A DNA stretch of 64,000 nucleotides. It comes from Sphingorhabdus pulchriflava. GTDB taxonomy: Bacteria; Pseudomonadota; Alphaproteobacteria; Sphingomonadales; Sphingomonadaceae. Positions 1 through 8,466 of the stretch are shown here, piece after piece. The position numbers were made by a program, and so were the translations under genes. Where the stretch lies: contig NZ_QRGP01000001.1 of NCBI RefSeq assembly GCF_003367235.1, forward strand, positions 2,046,001 to 2,110,000, in the 5' to 3' direction. Below the pieces are notes generated by a model. The model had not been told where the DNA came from. It ran no database searches and saw nothing but the letters and a program-made list of their open reading frames with translations. The stretch's first letter is position 1. Each line of letters starts with the position of its first letter.

Positions 1-32
1 CCCATCTATAAACGGTTGCACGACGAGCGAAA

Positions 33-47
33 CGTAATTTTATTACG
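33..47 (-). terminator. Weak hairpin after the AbgT transporter gene
   Basis: Arms CGTAAT and ATTACG are separated by three bases just beyond the stop codon of the transporter. On the minus strand the hairpin is followed by only TTT. It could be a weak intrinsic terminator. The stem is short and AT-rich, so this is a low-confidence call. Confidence 0.3.
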
Positions 48-50
48 CCG

Positions 51-1667
51 TTATTGAAGGACACCACCGGGTGGTGTGTAATGCACCTGCGCCCCCGGCC
101 CGAGAGGCAAATCGAGTGCGACCCAGCCCACCGTCATCGCAATGCCCGCCGCCATGAAACACAGCGCATAAGGCAGCATCAACGACAACAAGGTTCCAAC
201 GCCCACATCACCATCCCAGCGCCGGGCAAAGGCAAGGATGAGCGGGAAATAGCTCATCAGCGGAGTCATGATGTTGGTGTAGCTATCACCCATGCGATAG
301 GCGGCTGTAGTCATTTCAGGACTGATCCCCAGAAGCATGAACATCGGCACGACCACCGGAGCGAGCGCGCTCCACTTTGCGCTGGCCGAGCCGATGAAGA
401 GATCGAGAACGGAGGAAAGCAGCAACACACTGACCAGCAGAAACGGCGCGCTAAGGCCGAAGTCTTTCAAGAAAATCGCCCCATCAATGGCCAGAATTGG
501 CCCGAGGCGTGACCAGTTGAACATCGCCACGAAATGCGCGGCGAAGAAGACAAACACGATATAGGGCGCCATCGACCTGATGCCGTCTTGCATCATGCGA
601 AGTGCGTCATTGCTCGATTTCACGCTGCCCGAGCCAATGCCGAAAGCAAGACCGGTGCTAACGAACAAAAGGAAAAAGCCAGCAATCAGCGCAGAATAGA
701 AAGGCTGCATCTGCGCCGTCCCTTCCTTCGCTTCATCAAGCAGCGGGGTGTATCCCGGCGCAAGCGCAAGCGCAGCAAAAGCTCCGACGACCAGTAGCGC
801 GGTCAGCCCTGCAAGTCGCAAACCCTTGCGCTCAGCAGGCGTAATGTCCGATTTCGCCAGCTCGGCACGTAATTCATCATCGGGCTCCTTACCCCACACA
901 CCCAGACGTGGCTCAATAATCCGGTCGGTGACGAACCAGATGATTGGCGTAAAGACTATCACGATCGACAGGATGAACCACCAGTTGCCGACAGGGTTCA
1001 TCGTCCAGCCCGGTTCCACAATGCGCGCTGCCTCTTGCGTGAAACCGAACAGGAGCACGTCGATCTGCCCTGGGGTGATGTTCCCCGCATAGCCACCCGA
1101 GACCGCCGCAAAGGCCGCAACCAGTCCCACCAGCGGATGCCGACCGACAGCGGCATACAAAATCGCCGCTAGCGGGATGAACACGACATAGGCAGCATCG
1201 GATGCATGATGGGAAACCATGCCGATAATGGCCACCAGCGGCGTCATGATGGCGCGCGGCGCATTGCGCAGCGAACCCCGTATCAGCGCCGAAAACAGAC
1301 CCGCCTTTTCGGCAACCGAAGCGCCCAACACAATGACCAACACCAAACCCAAAGGCGCAAAACTCGACATGGTCTTTGGCATCTCGGTCAGTAGCCGCGC
1401 GATATTCTCTTCGTTGAACAGGCTGGTCGCGCGATAGGTAAGCACGCCATCCTTGAGTTCGCCCCATTGCGGCGCTTCCTTGCCTGTATAGGGCAGCGAG
1501 GCGGACCAGCCGAGCCACGCCCCTACCTGCGAGAGGATCATCAGGAAGAGGATGAGCCACACGAAAATCATGATCGGATCGGGCAGCTTGTTGCCGAGCC
1601 GCTCGATCATGTTGAGAAAGCCGCGCTGGCGGATCAGGTCTTGGGAACTGGTCATTCGGACATCCAT
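51..1667 (-). CDS. AbgT-family transporter
   Basis: A 538-residue hydrophobic protein with about a dozen likely membrane segments. The opening (RLGNKLPDPIMIFVWLI), the SHHASDAAYVVFIPL segment and the C-terminal SASAKWSALAPVVVPM segment match the AbgT family. Members were named for p-aminobenzoyl-glutamate uptake in E. coli, and several others export sulfonamides as antimetabolite pumps, so uptake versus efflux cannot be settled here. An ATG at 1667 is used. A second in-frame ATG lies four codons in, and neither has a strong ribosome-binding site. It is downstream of ribH on the same strand, but an inverted repeat at 1673-1702 separates them, so it may have its own promoter. Confidence 0.9.
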   Translation of the reverse strand: MDVRMTSSQDLIRQRGFLNMIERLGNKLPDPIMIFVWLILFLMILSQVGAWLGWSASLPYTGKEAPQWGELKDGVLTYRATSLFNEENIARLLTEMPKTMSSFAPLGLVLVIVLGASVAEKAGLFSALIRGSLRNAPRAIMTPLVAIIGMVSHHASDAAYVVFIPLAAILYAAVGRHPLVGLVAAFAAVSGGYAGNITPGQIDVLLFGFTQEAARIVEPGWTMNPVGNWWFILSIVIVFTPIIWFVTDRIIEPRLGVWGKEPDDELRAELAKSDITPAERKGLRLAGLTALLVVGAFAALALAPGYTPLLDEAKEGTAQMQPFYSALIAGFFLLFVSTGLAFGIGSGSVKSSNDALRMMQDGIRSMAPYIVFVFFAAHFVAMFNWSRLGPILAIDGAIFLKDFGLSAPFLLVSVLLLSSVLDLFIGSASAKWSALAPVVVPMFMLLGISPEMTTAAYRMGDSYTNIMTPLMSYFPLILAFARRWDGDVGVGTLLSLMLPYALCFMAAGIAMTVGWVALDLPLGPGAQVHYTPPGGVLQ

Positions 1668-1672
1668 AAATG

Positions 1673-1702
1673 TTTAGCCCGCCAAATATATGGCAGGCTA
1701 AA
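1673..1702. repeat. Inverted repeat between ribH and the AbgT gene
   Basis: Arms TTTAGCC-c-GCCA and TGGC-a-GGCTAAA pair over 12 positions with one mismatch around a 6-base loop. It sits 28 bases after the ribH stop and 6 bases before the transporter start. On the minus strand it is not followed by a T-run, so it could be a poor terminator for ribH or an operator for the transporter. Confidence 0.5.
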
Positions 1703-1729
1703 TGCTAATGTCCCCGAATGAAACCCGCC

Positions 1730-2149
1730 CTAGCCGAAACGGTTGCGCAGGTCCAGCAGGGCTATTGCAGCCTTCGCTGCCTCGCCGCCTTTGTCCTTTT
1801 GCTTGGGATCGGCGCGCACCAGCGCTTGCTCTTCATTTTCAACCGTCAGGATGCCATTGCCGATCGCTACGCCATCCATGGTCAGCGCCATGATGCCACG
1901 CGCGCTTTCGCCAGCGACGATTTCGAAATGATAAGTCTCGCCGCGAATGACCACGCCAATTGCTACAAAGCCATCATACAAGTCGCTCTGGTCGGCCAGC
2001 GCGATGGCACCAGGAATTTCAAGAGCGCCCGGAACAGTGATAACTTCAACCTCATGACCAGCAGCCTTGAGTGCAGCACTTGCGCCCGCAACCAGCATGT
2101 CGTTCAAATGGTCGTAGAAACGCGCTTCAACGATCAGGAATTTTGCCAT
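1730..2149 (-). CDS. ribH: 6,7-dimethyl-8-ribityllumazine synthase
   Basis: Lumazine synthase condenses 5-amino-6-ribitylaminouracil with 3,4-dihydroxybutanone 4-phosphate, the penultimate step of riboflavin synthesis. The 139-residue length and the segments [35 protein letters not shown] and PIGNGILT-like [15 protein letters not shown] are characteristic, with the catalytic His in the TYHFE segment. It starts 5 bases after the stop of the upstream ribB variant, so the two form one transcription unit and supply and use the same four-carbon intermediate. Confidence 0.97.
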   Translation of the reverse strand: MAKFLIVEARFYDHLNDMLVAGASAALKAAGHEVEVITVPGALEIPGAIALADQSDLYDGFVAIGVVIRGETYHFEIVAGESARGIMALTMDGVAIGNGILTVENEEQALVRADPKQKDKGGEAAKAAIALLDLRNRFG

Positions 2150-2154
2150 TATTC

Positions 2155-3420
2155 TTACTCCGGAATGGGGCGTTCGCCGACGACACGGATGCCATAGCCT
2201 TCAAGGCCGACAACGGTGCGGTGCGAATTGGTGAGCAGCGTCATATCGTGCACACCCAAATCGGCAAGGATTTGCGCACCGATGCCATAGACGCGCAACT
2301 CGCTACCGTCCGTGGTGCCACCAACTTCGTGCTGCAGGCTCTGCGGACCGCTGGGCATCAGCACGACGATCAATCCGCGCCCCTCCCTGCCGATTTCGGC
2401 CATGCAACGCTGCAGCGTCCGCTTGCGCGGGCCCGAACGACCCAGAACATCATCGAAGATCGAAATGGCGTGCATGCGCACTAGTGTCGGTTCATCGGGC
2501 AACACCTTGCCCTTTTGCAGAACGACATTGGTGCTGCCGTCGATCTTGTTGCGATAGGTCATCGCGCGCCAATCGCCGCCATAGTCGGATTGGAAGGCAC
2601 TCTCGCTTGCCTTTTCAACCAGATGGTCATTGCGCATGCGATATTCGATCAAGTCGCGGATCGTGCCCATCTTCAGCTTGTGCATGCGGGCGAAGGCGAC
2701 AAGATCGTCCATCCGCGCCATCGTGCCGTCGTCCTTCATGATCTCACAGATCACGCCGGAGGGATTGAGGCCAGCCAAACGGCTGATATCGACGGCGGCC
2801 TCGGTATGGCCTGCCCGCACCAGCACGCCACCATCGCGCGCGGTCAGCGGAAAAACATGGCCGGGCGATACAATATCCTCCGGCCCTTTGGAGGCATCGA
2901 CTGCAACCGAGATGGTCCGCGCACGGTCAGCAGCGCTGATCCCAGTGGTGACACCCTCTTTTGCCTCAATCGAAACGGTGAAGGCGGTTTCCATACTCTC
3001 GCGATTCTCGCTTGCCATCGGCGCGAGGCCTAGCTGGTTGCAGCGCGCCTTGGTCATCGCCAGACAGATCAGGCCACGACCGTGCGTCGCCATGAAGTTG
3101 ATTGCATCGGGCGTCGCCATCTGCGCGGGGATGATAAGGTCGCCCTCATTTTCCCGGTCTTCGTCATCCACGAGGATGTACATGCGACCATTGCGCGCCT
3201 CCTCGATGATTTCCTCGATGGGCACCAACGCAGGCGTATCATCGTTCGAAAAGAGGTAGCTTTCCAGCTTGCGCAGCGTCTCCGCCGTCGGGTTCCAATC
3301 CGGCGCATCGAGATCGCGCAGCGTATTGGCATGAAGGCCAGCGGCGCGCGCAAGGCCCGAGCGTGATAGCCCGCCTTCGGTAACTAGGTGGCGGAGTTTT
3401 TCGATCAATTGGGTCGACAT
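2155..3420 (-). CDS. ribB: HTH-fused 3,4-dihydroxy-2-butanone 4-phosphate synthase with degenerate RibA half
   Basis: A 421-residue, three-part protein. Residues about 1-58 resemble an XRE/lambda-repressor-like helix-turn-helix ([21 protein letters not shown]). Residues about 65-270 are the RibB synthase, with the acidic catalytic loop [11 protein letters not shown] at 84-94 and the [17 protein letters not shown] segment. Residues about 275-421 align with GTP cyclohydrolase II, including [13 protein letters not shown] and VGLEGYGI near the end, but the zinc-binding cysteine triad and the QEGRG(I/V)G motif are missing. It should therefore make the four-carbon riboflavin precursor but not open GTP. 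This matches the RibBX variant described in Proteobacteria. The N-terminal HTH is the odd part. No FMN riboswitch is seen in the 107-base leader. Confidence 0.93.
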   Translation of the reverse strand: MSTQLIEKLRHLVTEGGLSRSGLARAAGLHANTLRDLDAPDWNPTAETLRKLESYLFSNDDTPALVPIEEIIEEARNGRMYILVDDEDRENEGDLIIPAQMATPDAINFMATHGRGLICLAMTKARCNQLGLAPMASENRESMETAFTVSIEAKEGVTTGISAADRARTISVAVDASKGPEDIVSPGHVFPLTARDGGVLVRAGHTEAAVDISRLAGLNPSGVICEIMKDDGTMARMDDLVAFARMHKLKMGTIRDLIEYRMRNDHLVEKASESAFQSDYGGDWRAMTYRNKIDGSTNVVLQKGKVLPDEPTLVRMHAISIFDDVLGRSGPRKRTLQRCMAEIGREGRGLIVVLMPSGPQSLQHEVGGTTDGSELRVYGIGAQILADLGVHDMTLLTNSHRTVVGLEGYGIRVVGERPIPE

Positions 3421-3473
3421 TTCACATTTCCATGAGAATCACGCCCCTGAATTGGAGCCAATCCGAGTCTGAT

Positions 3474-3497
3474 TTCACATCATGATGTGAATGTCAA
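3474..3497 (-). promoter_or_regulatory. Candidate ribB promoter with palindromic operator
   Basis: On the minus strand a consensus -35 hexamer TTGACA (3497-3492, partly overlapping the palindrome) is followed by the 18-base perfect palindrome TTCACATCATGATGTGAA at 3491-3474. The palindrome fills the spacer where a -10 element would follow; the hexamer at 17 bases is a poor -10 match. A repeated half site TTCACAT lies at 3421-3427 next to the start codon. This arrangement looks like an operator for a repressor and is inferred from sequence symmetry only. Confidence 0.5.
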
Positions 3498-3519
3498 AGC
3501 ACAATCATCACATTGTGCT
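3498..3519 (-). terminator. Hairpin after the TetR gene
   Basis: Perfect 8-base arms (AGCACAAT and ATTGTGCT) with a 6-base loop begin 10 bases after the TetR stop codon, and TTT follows on the minus strand. It could end the TetR transcript or be a second binding site beside the ribB promoter. Confidence 0.45.
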
Positions 3520-3528
3520 ATTTATTCG

Positions 3529-4140
3529 TCAGGTAGCAATCCCCACCGACATGCTGTCGATCACCGCATCAATCAGCGCATCATTGGTCGGTACCTGATT
3601 ATCGAGCATCAGCATTGCCAAGCCATGGACGATCGACCAGGCACGCAAGGCTGCGATCCGCCTCTGCTCCGGCGAAGCGCCTTCCGGGGTGAGGCTGGCG
3701 ATATTGTCGCGCAACAATTGTAGCGCGCTGTTGTCACGGCCCTCAGGCATGTCGAGAAAATCGACCGCCTGCCGTGTCGTCATCATCATCCGGAACAGCG
3801 TCGGATTATCAAGCGCGAAACGCACATAGGCTCGTCCCACCGCATCGAAGCCAGCGCGGCCGCCGCCCGATCTTTGCATCGCCTCCAGCTGCAACCGCCC
3901 GAGTTCGCGCCCGCCCTCATCACATAGCGCACCGAGCAACGCAGCTTTATCCGGAAAATGCCGGTAAACTGCTGTCGCGCTGACCCCCACCATGCGCGCG
4001 ATTTCGCGCAGGCTCACATCTTCTGCGCTGCGGGTTTTCAACAGTCCCAACCCCGCCTGCACAAGCGCCGAGCGCAAGTCGCCATGATGGTAGCCGCGCT
4101 TGTCATTTTTAATGTTGACACTGTTATCATTAGCACTCAT
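3529..4140 (-). CDS. TetR-family transcriptional regulator
   Basis: A 203-residue protein with a TetR N-terminal DNA-binding domain: KRGYHHGDLRSALVQAG, then SLREIARMVGVSATAVYRHFPDKAALLGAL. The C-terminal part is a helical ligand/dimer domain. The ATG at 4140 is chosen because the next upstream in-frame start would overlap the divergent carotenoid oxygenase gene. Only 52 bases separate the two start codons, which suggests that this protein represses the oxygenase and itself. The ligand is unknown. Confidence 0.9.
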   Translation of the reverse strand: MSANDNSVNIKNDKRGYHHGDLRSALVQAGLGLLKTRSAEDVSLREIARMVGVSATAVYRHFPDKAALLGALCDEGGRELGRLQLEAMQRSGGGRAGFDAVGRAYVRFALDNPTLFRMMMTTRQAVDFLDMPEGRDNSALQLLRDNIASLTPEGASPEQRRIAALRAWSIVHGLAMLMLDNQVPTNDALIDAVIDSMSVGIAT

Positions 4141-4192
4141 GTTATCGCCGTAAACATTGCCGAGTCGAATAGCAAGACAGAGGAGAACAGAT
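4117..4192. promoter_or_regulatory. Divergent TetR/carotenoid oxygenase control region
   Basis: The 52-base intergenic stretch plus the first codons of the TetR gene hold an imperfect palindrome TGACACTGTTATCA (4117-4130) and a direct repeat TGTTATC at 4122-4128 and 4140-4146. These are plausible binding sites for the adjacent regulator. A purine-rich ribosome-binding site (AGAGGAGA) lies just before the oxygenase start at 4193. Confidence 0.35.
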
Positions 4193-5629
4193 ATGGCCAG
4201 CGCAGTCGAAACCCTCATTCGCGGAGCCGTCACCAAGGGCGTGATGAAGGTCGCGGAATTTAATCGCGAACACCGCAAAGCCCCGGCTGAGCCCAATCCC
4301 TATCTGTCGGGCATTCACGCGCCGATGGACACCGAACTCTCACTCGACTCTTTACGCGTCACGGGCGCGATCCCGGTCGAACTTGACGGACGCTACATTC
4401 GCATCGGCCCTAATCCGATCAACCCGAACCCCGCCGCCTATCACTGGTTCATGGGTGACGGCATGGTGCATGGCGTGCGACTTCAAGGCGGTAAGGCGCT
4501 CTGGTATCGCAATCGCTGGATTCGCTCGAATGCAGTCAGCGCCGCGCTGGGTGAGCCCAACGCCCCCGGCAAGCGCGCCGAGCGATTTGACACCGTCAAT
4601 ACCAATGTCCTTGGCCACGCTGGGCAGACTTGGGCGATTGTCGAGGCTGGCGGTTTCCCCGTGCGCATTGACGAAGAACTCAACACGATCGCGCACGATC
4701 CCTTTGGCGGCACGTTACATTATGCCTTTTCGGCGCACCCCCATCTTGATCCGGACAGCGGCGAAATGCATGCGATTTGCTACAAGGGCGATGTGCAGGA
4801 CACGATCTGGCATGTTGTCGTTGACGCAAGCGGTAAGGTTGTCCGCGAGGAACCCGTTACTGTCGTCCATGGCCCGATGATCCATGACTGCATGATCACT
4901 AAAAGCTATGTCATCGTCCTCGATCTGCCCTGCACTTTCTCGATGAAAGCACTGATTTCCGGACATCCCTTTCCCTATCGCTGGAACCCCGATCATAAAG
5001 CGCGGGTCGGCCTGTTGCCGCGCAACGGCAAGGGAGAGGACACGATCTGGTGCGATGTCGAGCCCTGCTATGTTTTCCACCCGTGCAACGGCTATGAAAC
5101 CGACGATGGAAATGTCATTCTGGACGTCTGCGCCCATGACCAGATGTTCCGTCCCGATGCCTCCGGCCCCGATTCAACCCGCGTGCCTCTCGAACGCTGG
5201 ACCATCGATCCGGCCGAGAAACGGGTCGAACGTCAAGTTATCGACGAAGAGTCGCAGGAATTCCCCCGGCCCAACGAAAACCGGATCGGTAAATCCTATC
5301 GCTATGCCTATACGATGGCTCTGCCTGACGGGTTCGACGCAGCCTCTCCCAACCAGTCGAAACTGTTCAAGCATGATCTGGAGGCCGGGGGAAAGCAGGT
5401 GCATGATTTCGGCGCGGGTCTCATACCCGGCGAGTTTGTCTTCGTGCCACGCGACGGAGGGGCTGCGGAAGATGACGGTTGGCTGATGGGCTATGTCGTT
5501 AACATAGCCGAACAAACCACCGACCTCGTAATTCTGAATGCGCAGAATTTTGATGGTCCGCCAATTGCGATCGTGCATATTCCGCACCGCATCCCGCCTG
5601 GCTTCCATGGCAATTGGGTGCCTGCCTGA
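4193..5629 (+). CDS. Carotenoid oxygenase family protein
   Basis: A 478-residue member of the RPE65/lignostilbene dioxygenase family, which uses Fe(II) held by four histidines to cleave a double bond in carotenoids or stilbenes. Candidate iron ligands lie in AHPHLDPDSGEMHAICY, HGPMIHDCMITKSY, YVFHPCNGYE and the C-terminal PPGFHGNWVP. The early RYIRIGPNPINPNPAAYHWFMGDGMVHG segment is typical. The start at 4193 has a good upstream AGGAGA; a longer frame from 4157 lacks one. No membrane segment is evident, as expected for a peripheral or soluble enzyme. The substrate cannot be told from sequence; sphingomonads use relatives on lignin-derived stilbenes as well as carotenoids. Confidence 0.92.
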   Translation: MASAVETLIRGAVTKGVMKVAEFNREHRKAPAEPNPYLSGIHAPMDTELSLDSLRVTGAIPVELDGRYIRIGPNPINPNPAAYHWFMGDGMVHGVRLQGGKALWYRNRWIRSNAVSAALGEPNAPGKRAERFDTVNTNVLGHAGQTWAIVEAGGFPVRIDEELNTIAHDPFGGTLHYAFSAHPHLDPDSGEMHAICYKGDVQDTIWHVVVDASGKVVREEPVTVVHGPMIHDCMITKSYVIVLDLPCTFSMKALISGHPFPYRWNPDHKARVGLLPRNGKGEDTIWCDVEPCYVFHPCNGYETDDGNVILDVCAHDQMFRPDASGPDSTRVPLERWTIDPAEKRVERQVIDEESQEFPRPNENRIGKSYRYAYTMALPDGFDAASPNQSKLFKHDLEAGGKQVHDFGAGLIPGEFVFVPRDGGAAEDDGWLMGYVVNIAEQTTDLVILNAQNFDGPPIAIVHIPHRIPPGFHGNWVPA

Positions 5630-5663
5630 GCATAAGGCCTAACTTTGTGGGTAACGATTGAGC

Positions 5664-5694
5664 AAAAATGGTGGGGTGGGTAGGGCCCACCCCA
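5664..5694 (-). terminator. Rho-independent terminator of the OmpA-like gene
   Basis: Nine-base perfect arms TGGGGTGGG (5672-5680) and CCCACCCCA (5686-5694) enclose a 5-base loop. Read on the minus strand the hairpin begins 7 bases after the stop codon at 5701 and is followed by TTTTT (complement of 5664-5668). It lies between convergent genes and may also stop the plus-strand oxygenase transcript. Confidence 0.8.
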
Positions 5695-5700
5695 TCCAGG

Positions 5701-6570
5701 TCAAATCCCGTCGACGCTTTTGCTGACAAGGATATTGACGGCAACGCGGCGATTTTGCGCCTTGCCTTCTTCGGTGCTGTTATCCGCGACTGGATCGGAT
5801 TCAGCCATACCGGTCGGCGTCAACATGCGATACGGAGCCCAGCGGCATTTCTGTTGCAAATGGTTGATGACACTGTTCGCACGGCGCTCACTGAGCATCT
5901 GGTTATAGTCTTCGCTGCCGACTGAGTCGGTATAGCCGACAACAAGCAGCAGAGCGTTGCTGGTTGAATCGGCCTGAGCTGCAGCTGCACAAAGCTCATC
6001 CTTCGCCTGCGCAGACAGCGCCCATTTTCCAGTGTCGAAATAGACGTTGGTTGTGCCCTTGATGTTATATTTGTCGATGTCACCCATGCGTCCGCGCAGC
6101 GCCTCGGTCGCGGCCGCCTGCTCACCAAATCGCTGGTCGGTGCCATTGTAGATCATATTGGCGGTCTTGAAATCACCTTTGCGGAAACTGATGTGGCTAG
6201 CCAGCAAACCCTCGCTCCACTGCAACGTCTTGACAGTTACGGGCAAGCCGTTGAGCAAAGCAGCTGTTCCCAGCTTGCTCTTACCGCCAAATAGTCCGCT
6301 ACTCGTCTTGATCTTGGTCGCCTCACTGATCGCGATGACGGTACTGTTGCCATCCGCAGTCGTGATCTTGATCCTGTCATCGTTGCGCGCAGAGATGATG
6401 CCCTTAATTTCCGGCCCCTTGGGCATTGTTGCCGGGTCGGGAATGGGCGTACCATTGACTACGATATTCGGCTCGGTTGCGTCCTGCTGCGCCGACAAGC
6501 TAGCCGACGCCGAAATTGCAAGCGCTGAAACAAGGACGAGGCGTCCTGTCTTTTGGAAAACAACACGCAT
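5701..6570 (-). CDS. OmpA-family peptidoglycan-binding outer-membrane protein
   Basis: A 289-residue exported protein. Residues about 1-28 form a signal peptide (basic start, hydrophobic LVLVSALAISASASLSAQ). The middle contains a region (KGPEIKGIISARNDDRIKIT) resembling a small beta domain. The C-terminal 110 residues are an OmpA-like domain: NVYFDTGKWALSAQAKDELCAAA, VGYTDSVGSEDYNQMLSERRA and GKAQNRRVAVNI, with the conserved Asp and Arg that bind diaminopimelate. A strong AAGGAG precedes the ATG. It probably tethers the envelope to the cell wall. It stands alone with its own terminator. Confidence 0.9.
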   Translation of the reverse strand: MRVVFQKTGRLVLVSALAISASASLSAQQDATEPNIVVNGTPIPDPATMPKGPEIKGIISARNDDRIKITTADGNSTVIAISEATKIKTSSGLFGGKSKLGTAALLNGLPVTVKTLQWSEGLLASHISFRKGDFKTANMIYNGTDQRFGEQAAATEALRGRMGDIDKYNIKGTTNVYFDTGKWALSAQAKDELCAAAAQADSTSNALLLVVGYTDSVGSEDYNQMLSERRANSVINHLQQKCRWAPYRMLTPTGMAESDPVADNSTEEGKAQNRRVAVNILVSKSVDGI

Positions 6571-7094
6571 TGAGAACTACTCCTTCTACCTGCCCCTGCC
6601 AATTTGCCTGTTGTGACAAACCTTGCTGGTGTATGAACAGGTTTTAGCAGATTCATTCTTCTGCCGATAGTAAGAGCGGTTGGTGCGACAAGCCGAATGT
6701 CGCGCTTCTCTGATGCCGACGAAATTTCGCACGCATAAAGACAAGCTAGAAGAATGCAGCATCATACCATTTCGACCACACACTCGGCGATTGCTCAGCG
6801 ATTGCCGAAACAGCTGCATATGTTCCTGCTGGAAATAGGAGCCGGATGACCCGCCGAAAAATCGTTACGGCTGCTTCCGTCAGGATCTGACCGGGTTGGC
6901 GACGACAGCGCCCATCCGACTCCCGCAGCGCATATGGCAGCGAAGTCCTGCATTTTCAAGCACGGTCATTTTTTCGAATAATATTCGGGGAAAAGCAGCA
7001 TGTTGGCTGGTTTAGTCTTTGTTATCCATTCTTAGTTGCCCCGCATTAACCCTGACCACGCAATGTGCGCGTTCAACTGGCAGGATTTCCGTCA
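6571..7094. other. Gene-poor interval of about 520 bases
   Basis: No convincing coding frame is present. The region must hold the promoters for the OmpA-like gene (minus) and the PilZ gene (plus). The only clear symmetry is a 13-base palindrome with arms CGAATA and TATTCG at 6975-6987. I see no tRNA, riboswitch or repeat. A small RNA cannot be excluded by eye. Confidence 0.6.
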
Positions 7095-7439
7095 ATGATT
7101 GTACCAAGCACAATCGACCCCACTTCGCTTCGCTACGACAGCGCAGCTCTTGAAGATCGCTGCGCACCGCGCATCAAGATTCGCATACCGGCATTGCTGC
7201 GCCAATCGGGAAACACAGGTTTCGCAGTTGTTGTGACCGATTTGTCGATTGCAGGGTTTCAATGCGAAGCCCTGACCGGAATGCCAGCGGGCGCGCGTTG
7301 CTGGCTCGCGCTTCCTGGGCTTTCACCAATCCAGGCAGAGCTGATTTGGAACAATGGGCGCGCAGTTGGCTGCGCATTCACCAATTTGCTCAACGAAGCA
7401 GTACTTGACTCGATCCTCAAGCGCTTCATCGTCGGCTGA
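7095..7439 (+). CDS. PilZ-domain protein
   Basis: A 114-residue single-domain protein. The pattern RCAPRIKIRIPALLRQSG, then VVTDLSIAGFQCEA, then WLALPGLSPIQAELIWNNGRAVGCAFTN matches the PilZ fold, whose RxxxR and (D/N)xSxxG motifs bind cyclic-di-GMP. Here the D-L-S-I-A-G motif is intact, while the N-terminal arginine motif is only partly recognisable (RCAPRIKIR). The ATG at 7095 is preferred over an upstream GTG at 7065 because AGGA lies 9 bases before it. The function is unknown; single PilZ proteins often act as c-di-GMP adaptors. Confidence 0.8.
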   Translation: MIVPSTIDPTSLRYDSAALEDRCAPRIKIRIPALLRQSGNTGFAVVVTDLSIAGFQCEALTGMPAGARCWLALPGLSPIQAELIWNNGRAVGCAFTNLLNEAVLDSILKRFIVG

Positions 7440-7441
7440 TT

Positions 7442-8452
7442 TCAGAATAATCGGGTCAGTAGATAGAAACTGGCCCCTACGGCGGCCGACGCTGGAACCG
7501 TCAATATCCATGCAGTCAGCAAATTGCTGGCGACTCCCCATCGTACCGCAGACGCACGCCGCGCGGTCCCGGCGCCGATGACAGCCCCCGTAATCGTGTG
7601 TGTTGTCGACACCGGTATGCCCATCGCGGAGGCGCTGAACAGCATGATCGAACCTCCCAATGACGCGCTGAAACCCTGGTGCTGCGAAAGCCGGGTAATC
7701 TTTGTCCCCATAGTCTCGATTATCTTCCAGCCACCACAAGCTGTGCCAAGGCCAATCGCGACATAACAGCTGATTGCCACCCAGTGCGGGACATGAAATT
7801 CGCCCTGCATGTAACCAGTCGAATAGAGCAGCACTGCTATGATCCCCATTGTTTTTTGAGCATCGTTCAACCCGTGGCTGAGCGAATAGGCCGCGGACGA
7901 CAGGATGTGCATCACCTTCATCCCGCCTTCGGCTTTGCTGGCAGTTGCGTTGCGCAGGGCCCACGAACTGACGAGCATGACCAGCATAGCCAAAATCATG
8001 CCTAAAGTCGGCGACAGGAAAATAAACAGGACAGTCTTATTGAGGCCCGCCCATTGCACAGCACCAAAGCCATTTGCCGCCACGCCTGAACCAATCAATC
8101 CACCGACAAGGGCATGCGACGATGAGGATGGAATTCCCTTTACCCAGGTCAGTATGTTCCAGAACATCGCGCCGCAAAGAGCGCCGAAAACAACGGCTGG
8201 TGTCACCAGATCCTTGTCGATCAAGCCTTTGCCAATCGTGTCGGCGACCTTATGCAACCAGGGAAAGTAGAGCGTCAGGAAATAGGCCGCAAAATTGAAG
8301 AAGGCGGCAAACATGACCGCATGAAACGGCTTCAACAGCTTGGTCGAAACTATAGTAGCAATCGAATTGGCGGCGTCATGCAGTCCGTTCAGAAAATCGA
8401 ACAACAGCGCAAGGATAACCAGCCCGACGAGCAGCGGAAAGGCGATTTCCAT
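7442..8452 (-). CDS. Low-affinity inorganic phosphate transporter (PiT family)
   Basis: A 336-residue integral membrane protein with the two PiT repeat signatures: FLNGLHDAANSIATIVSTK near residue 20, and SLSHGLNDAQKTMGIIAVLL in the second half. These GxNDA-type motifs line the phosphate/cation path. It should carry metal-phosphate into the cytoplasm with protons. It lies 14 bases downstream of the DUF47 gene, the usual partner of PiT transporters, and faces the high-affinity Pst cluster across a shared control region. Confidence 0.95.
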   Translation of the reverse strand: MEIAFPLLVGLVILALLFDFLNGLHDAANSIATIVSTKLLKPFHAVMFAAFFNFAAYFLTLYFPWLHKVADTIGKGLIDKDLVTPAVVFGALCGAMFWNILTWVKGIPSSSSHALVGGLIGSGVAANGFGAVQWAGLNKTVLFIFLSPTLGMILAMLVMLVSSWALRNATASKAEGGMKVMHILSSAAYSLSHGLNDAQKTMGIIAVLLYSTGYMQGEFHVPHWVAISCYVAIGLGTACGGWKIIETMGTKITRLSQHQGFSASLGGSIMLFSASAMGIPVSTTHTITGAVIGAGTARRASAVRWGVASNLLTAWILTVPASAAVGASFYLLTRLF

Positions 8453-8466
8453 ATGTGCCTCCCAGA

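Noticed and set aside
3421-3528. FMN riboswitch ahead of the riboflavin genes
   Set aside because: The leader is only about 107 bases and lacks the conserved RFN helices; palindromic operator-like motifs are present instead.
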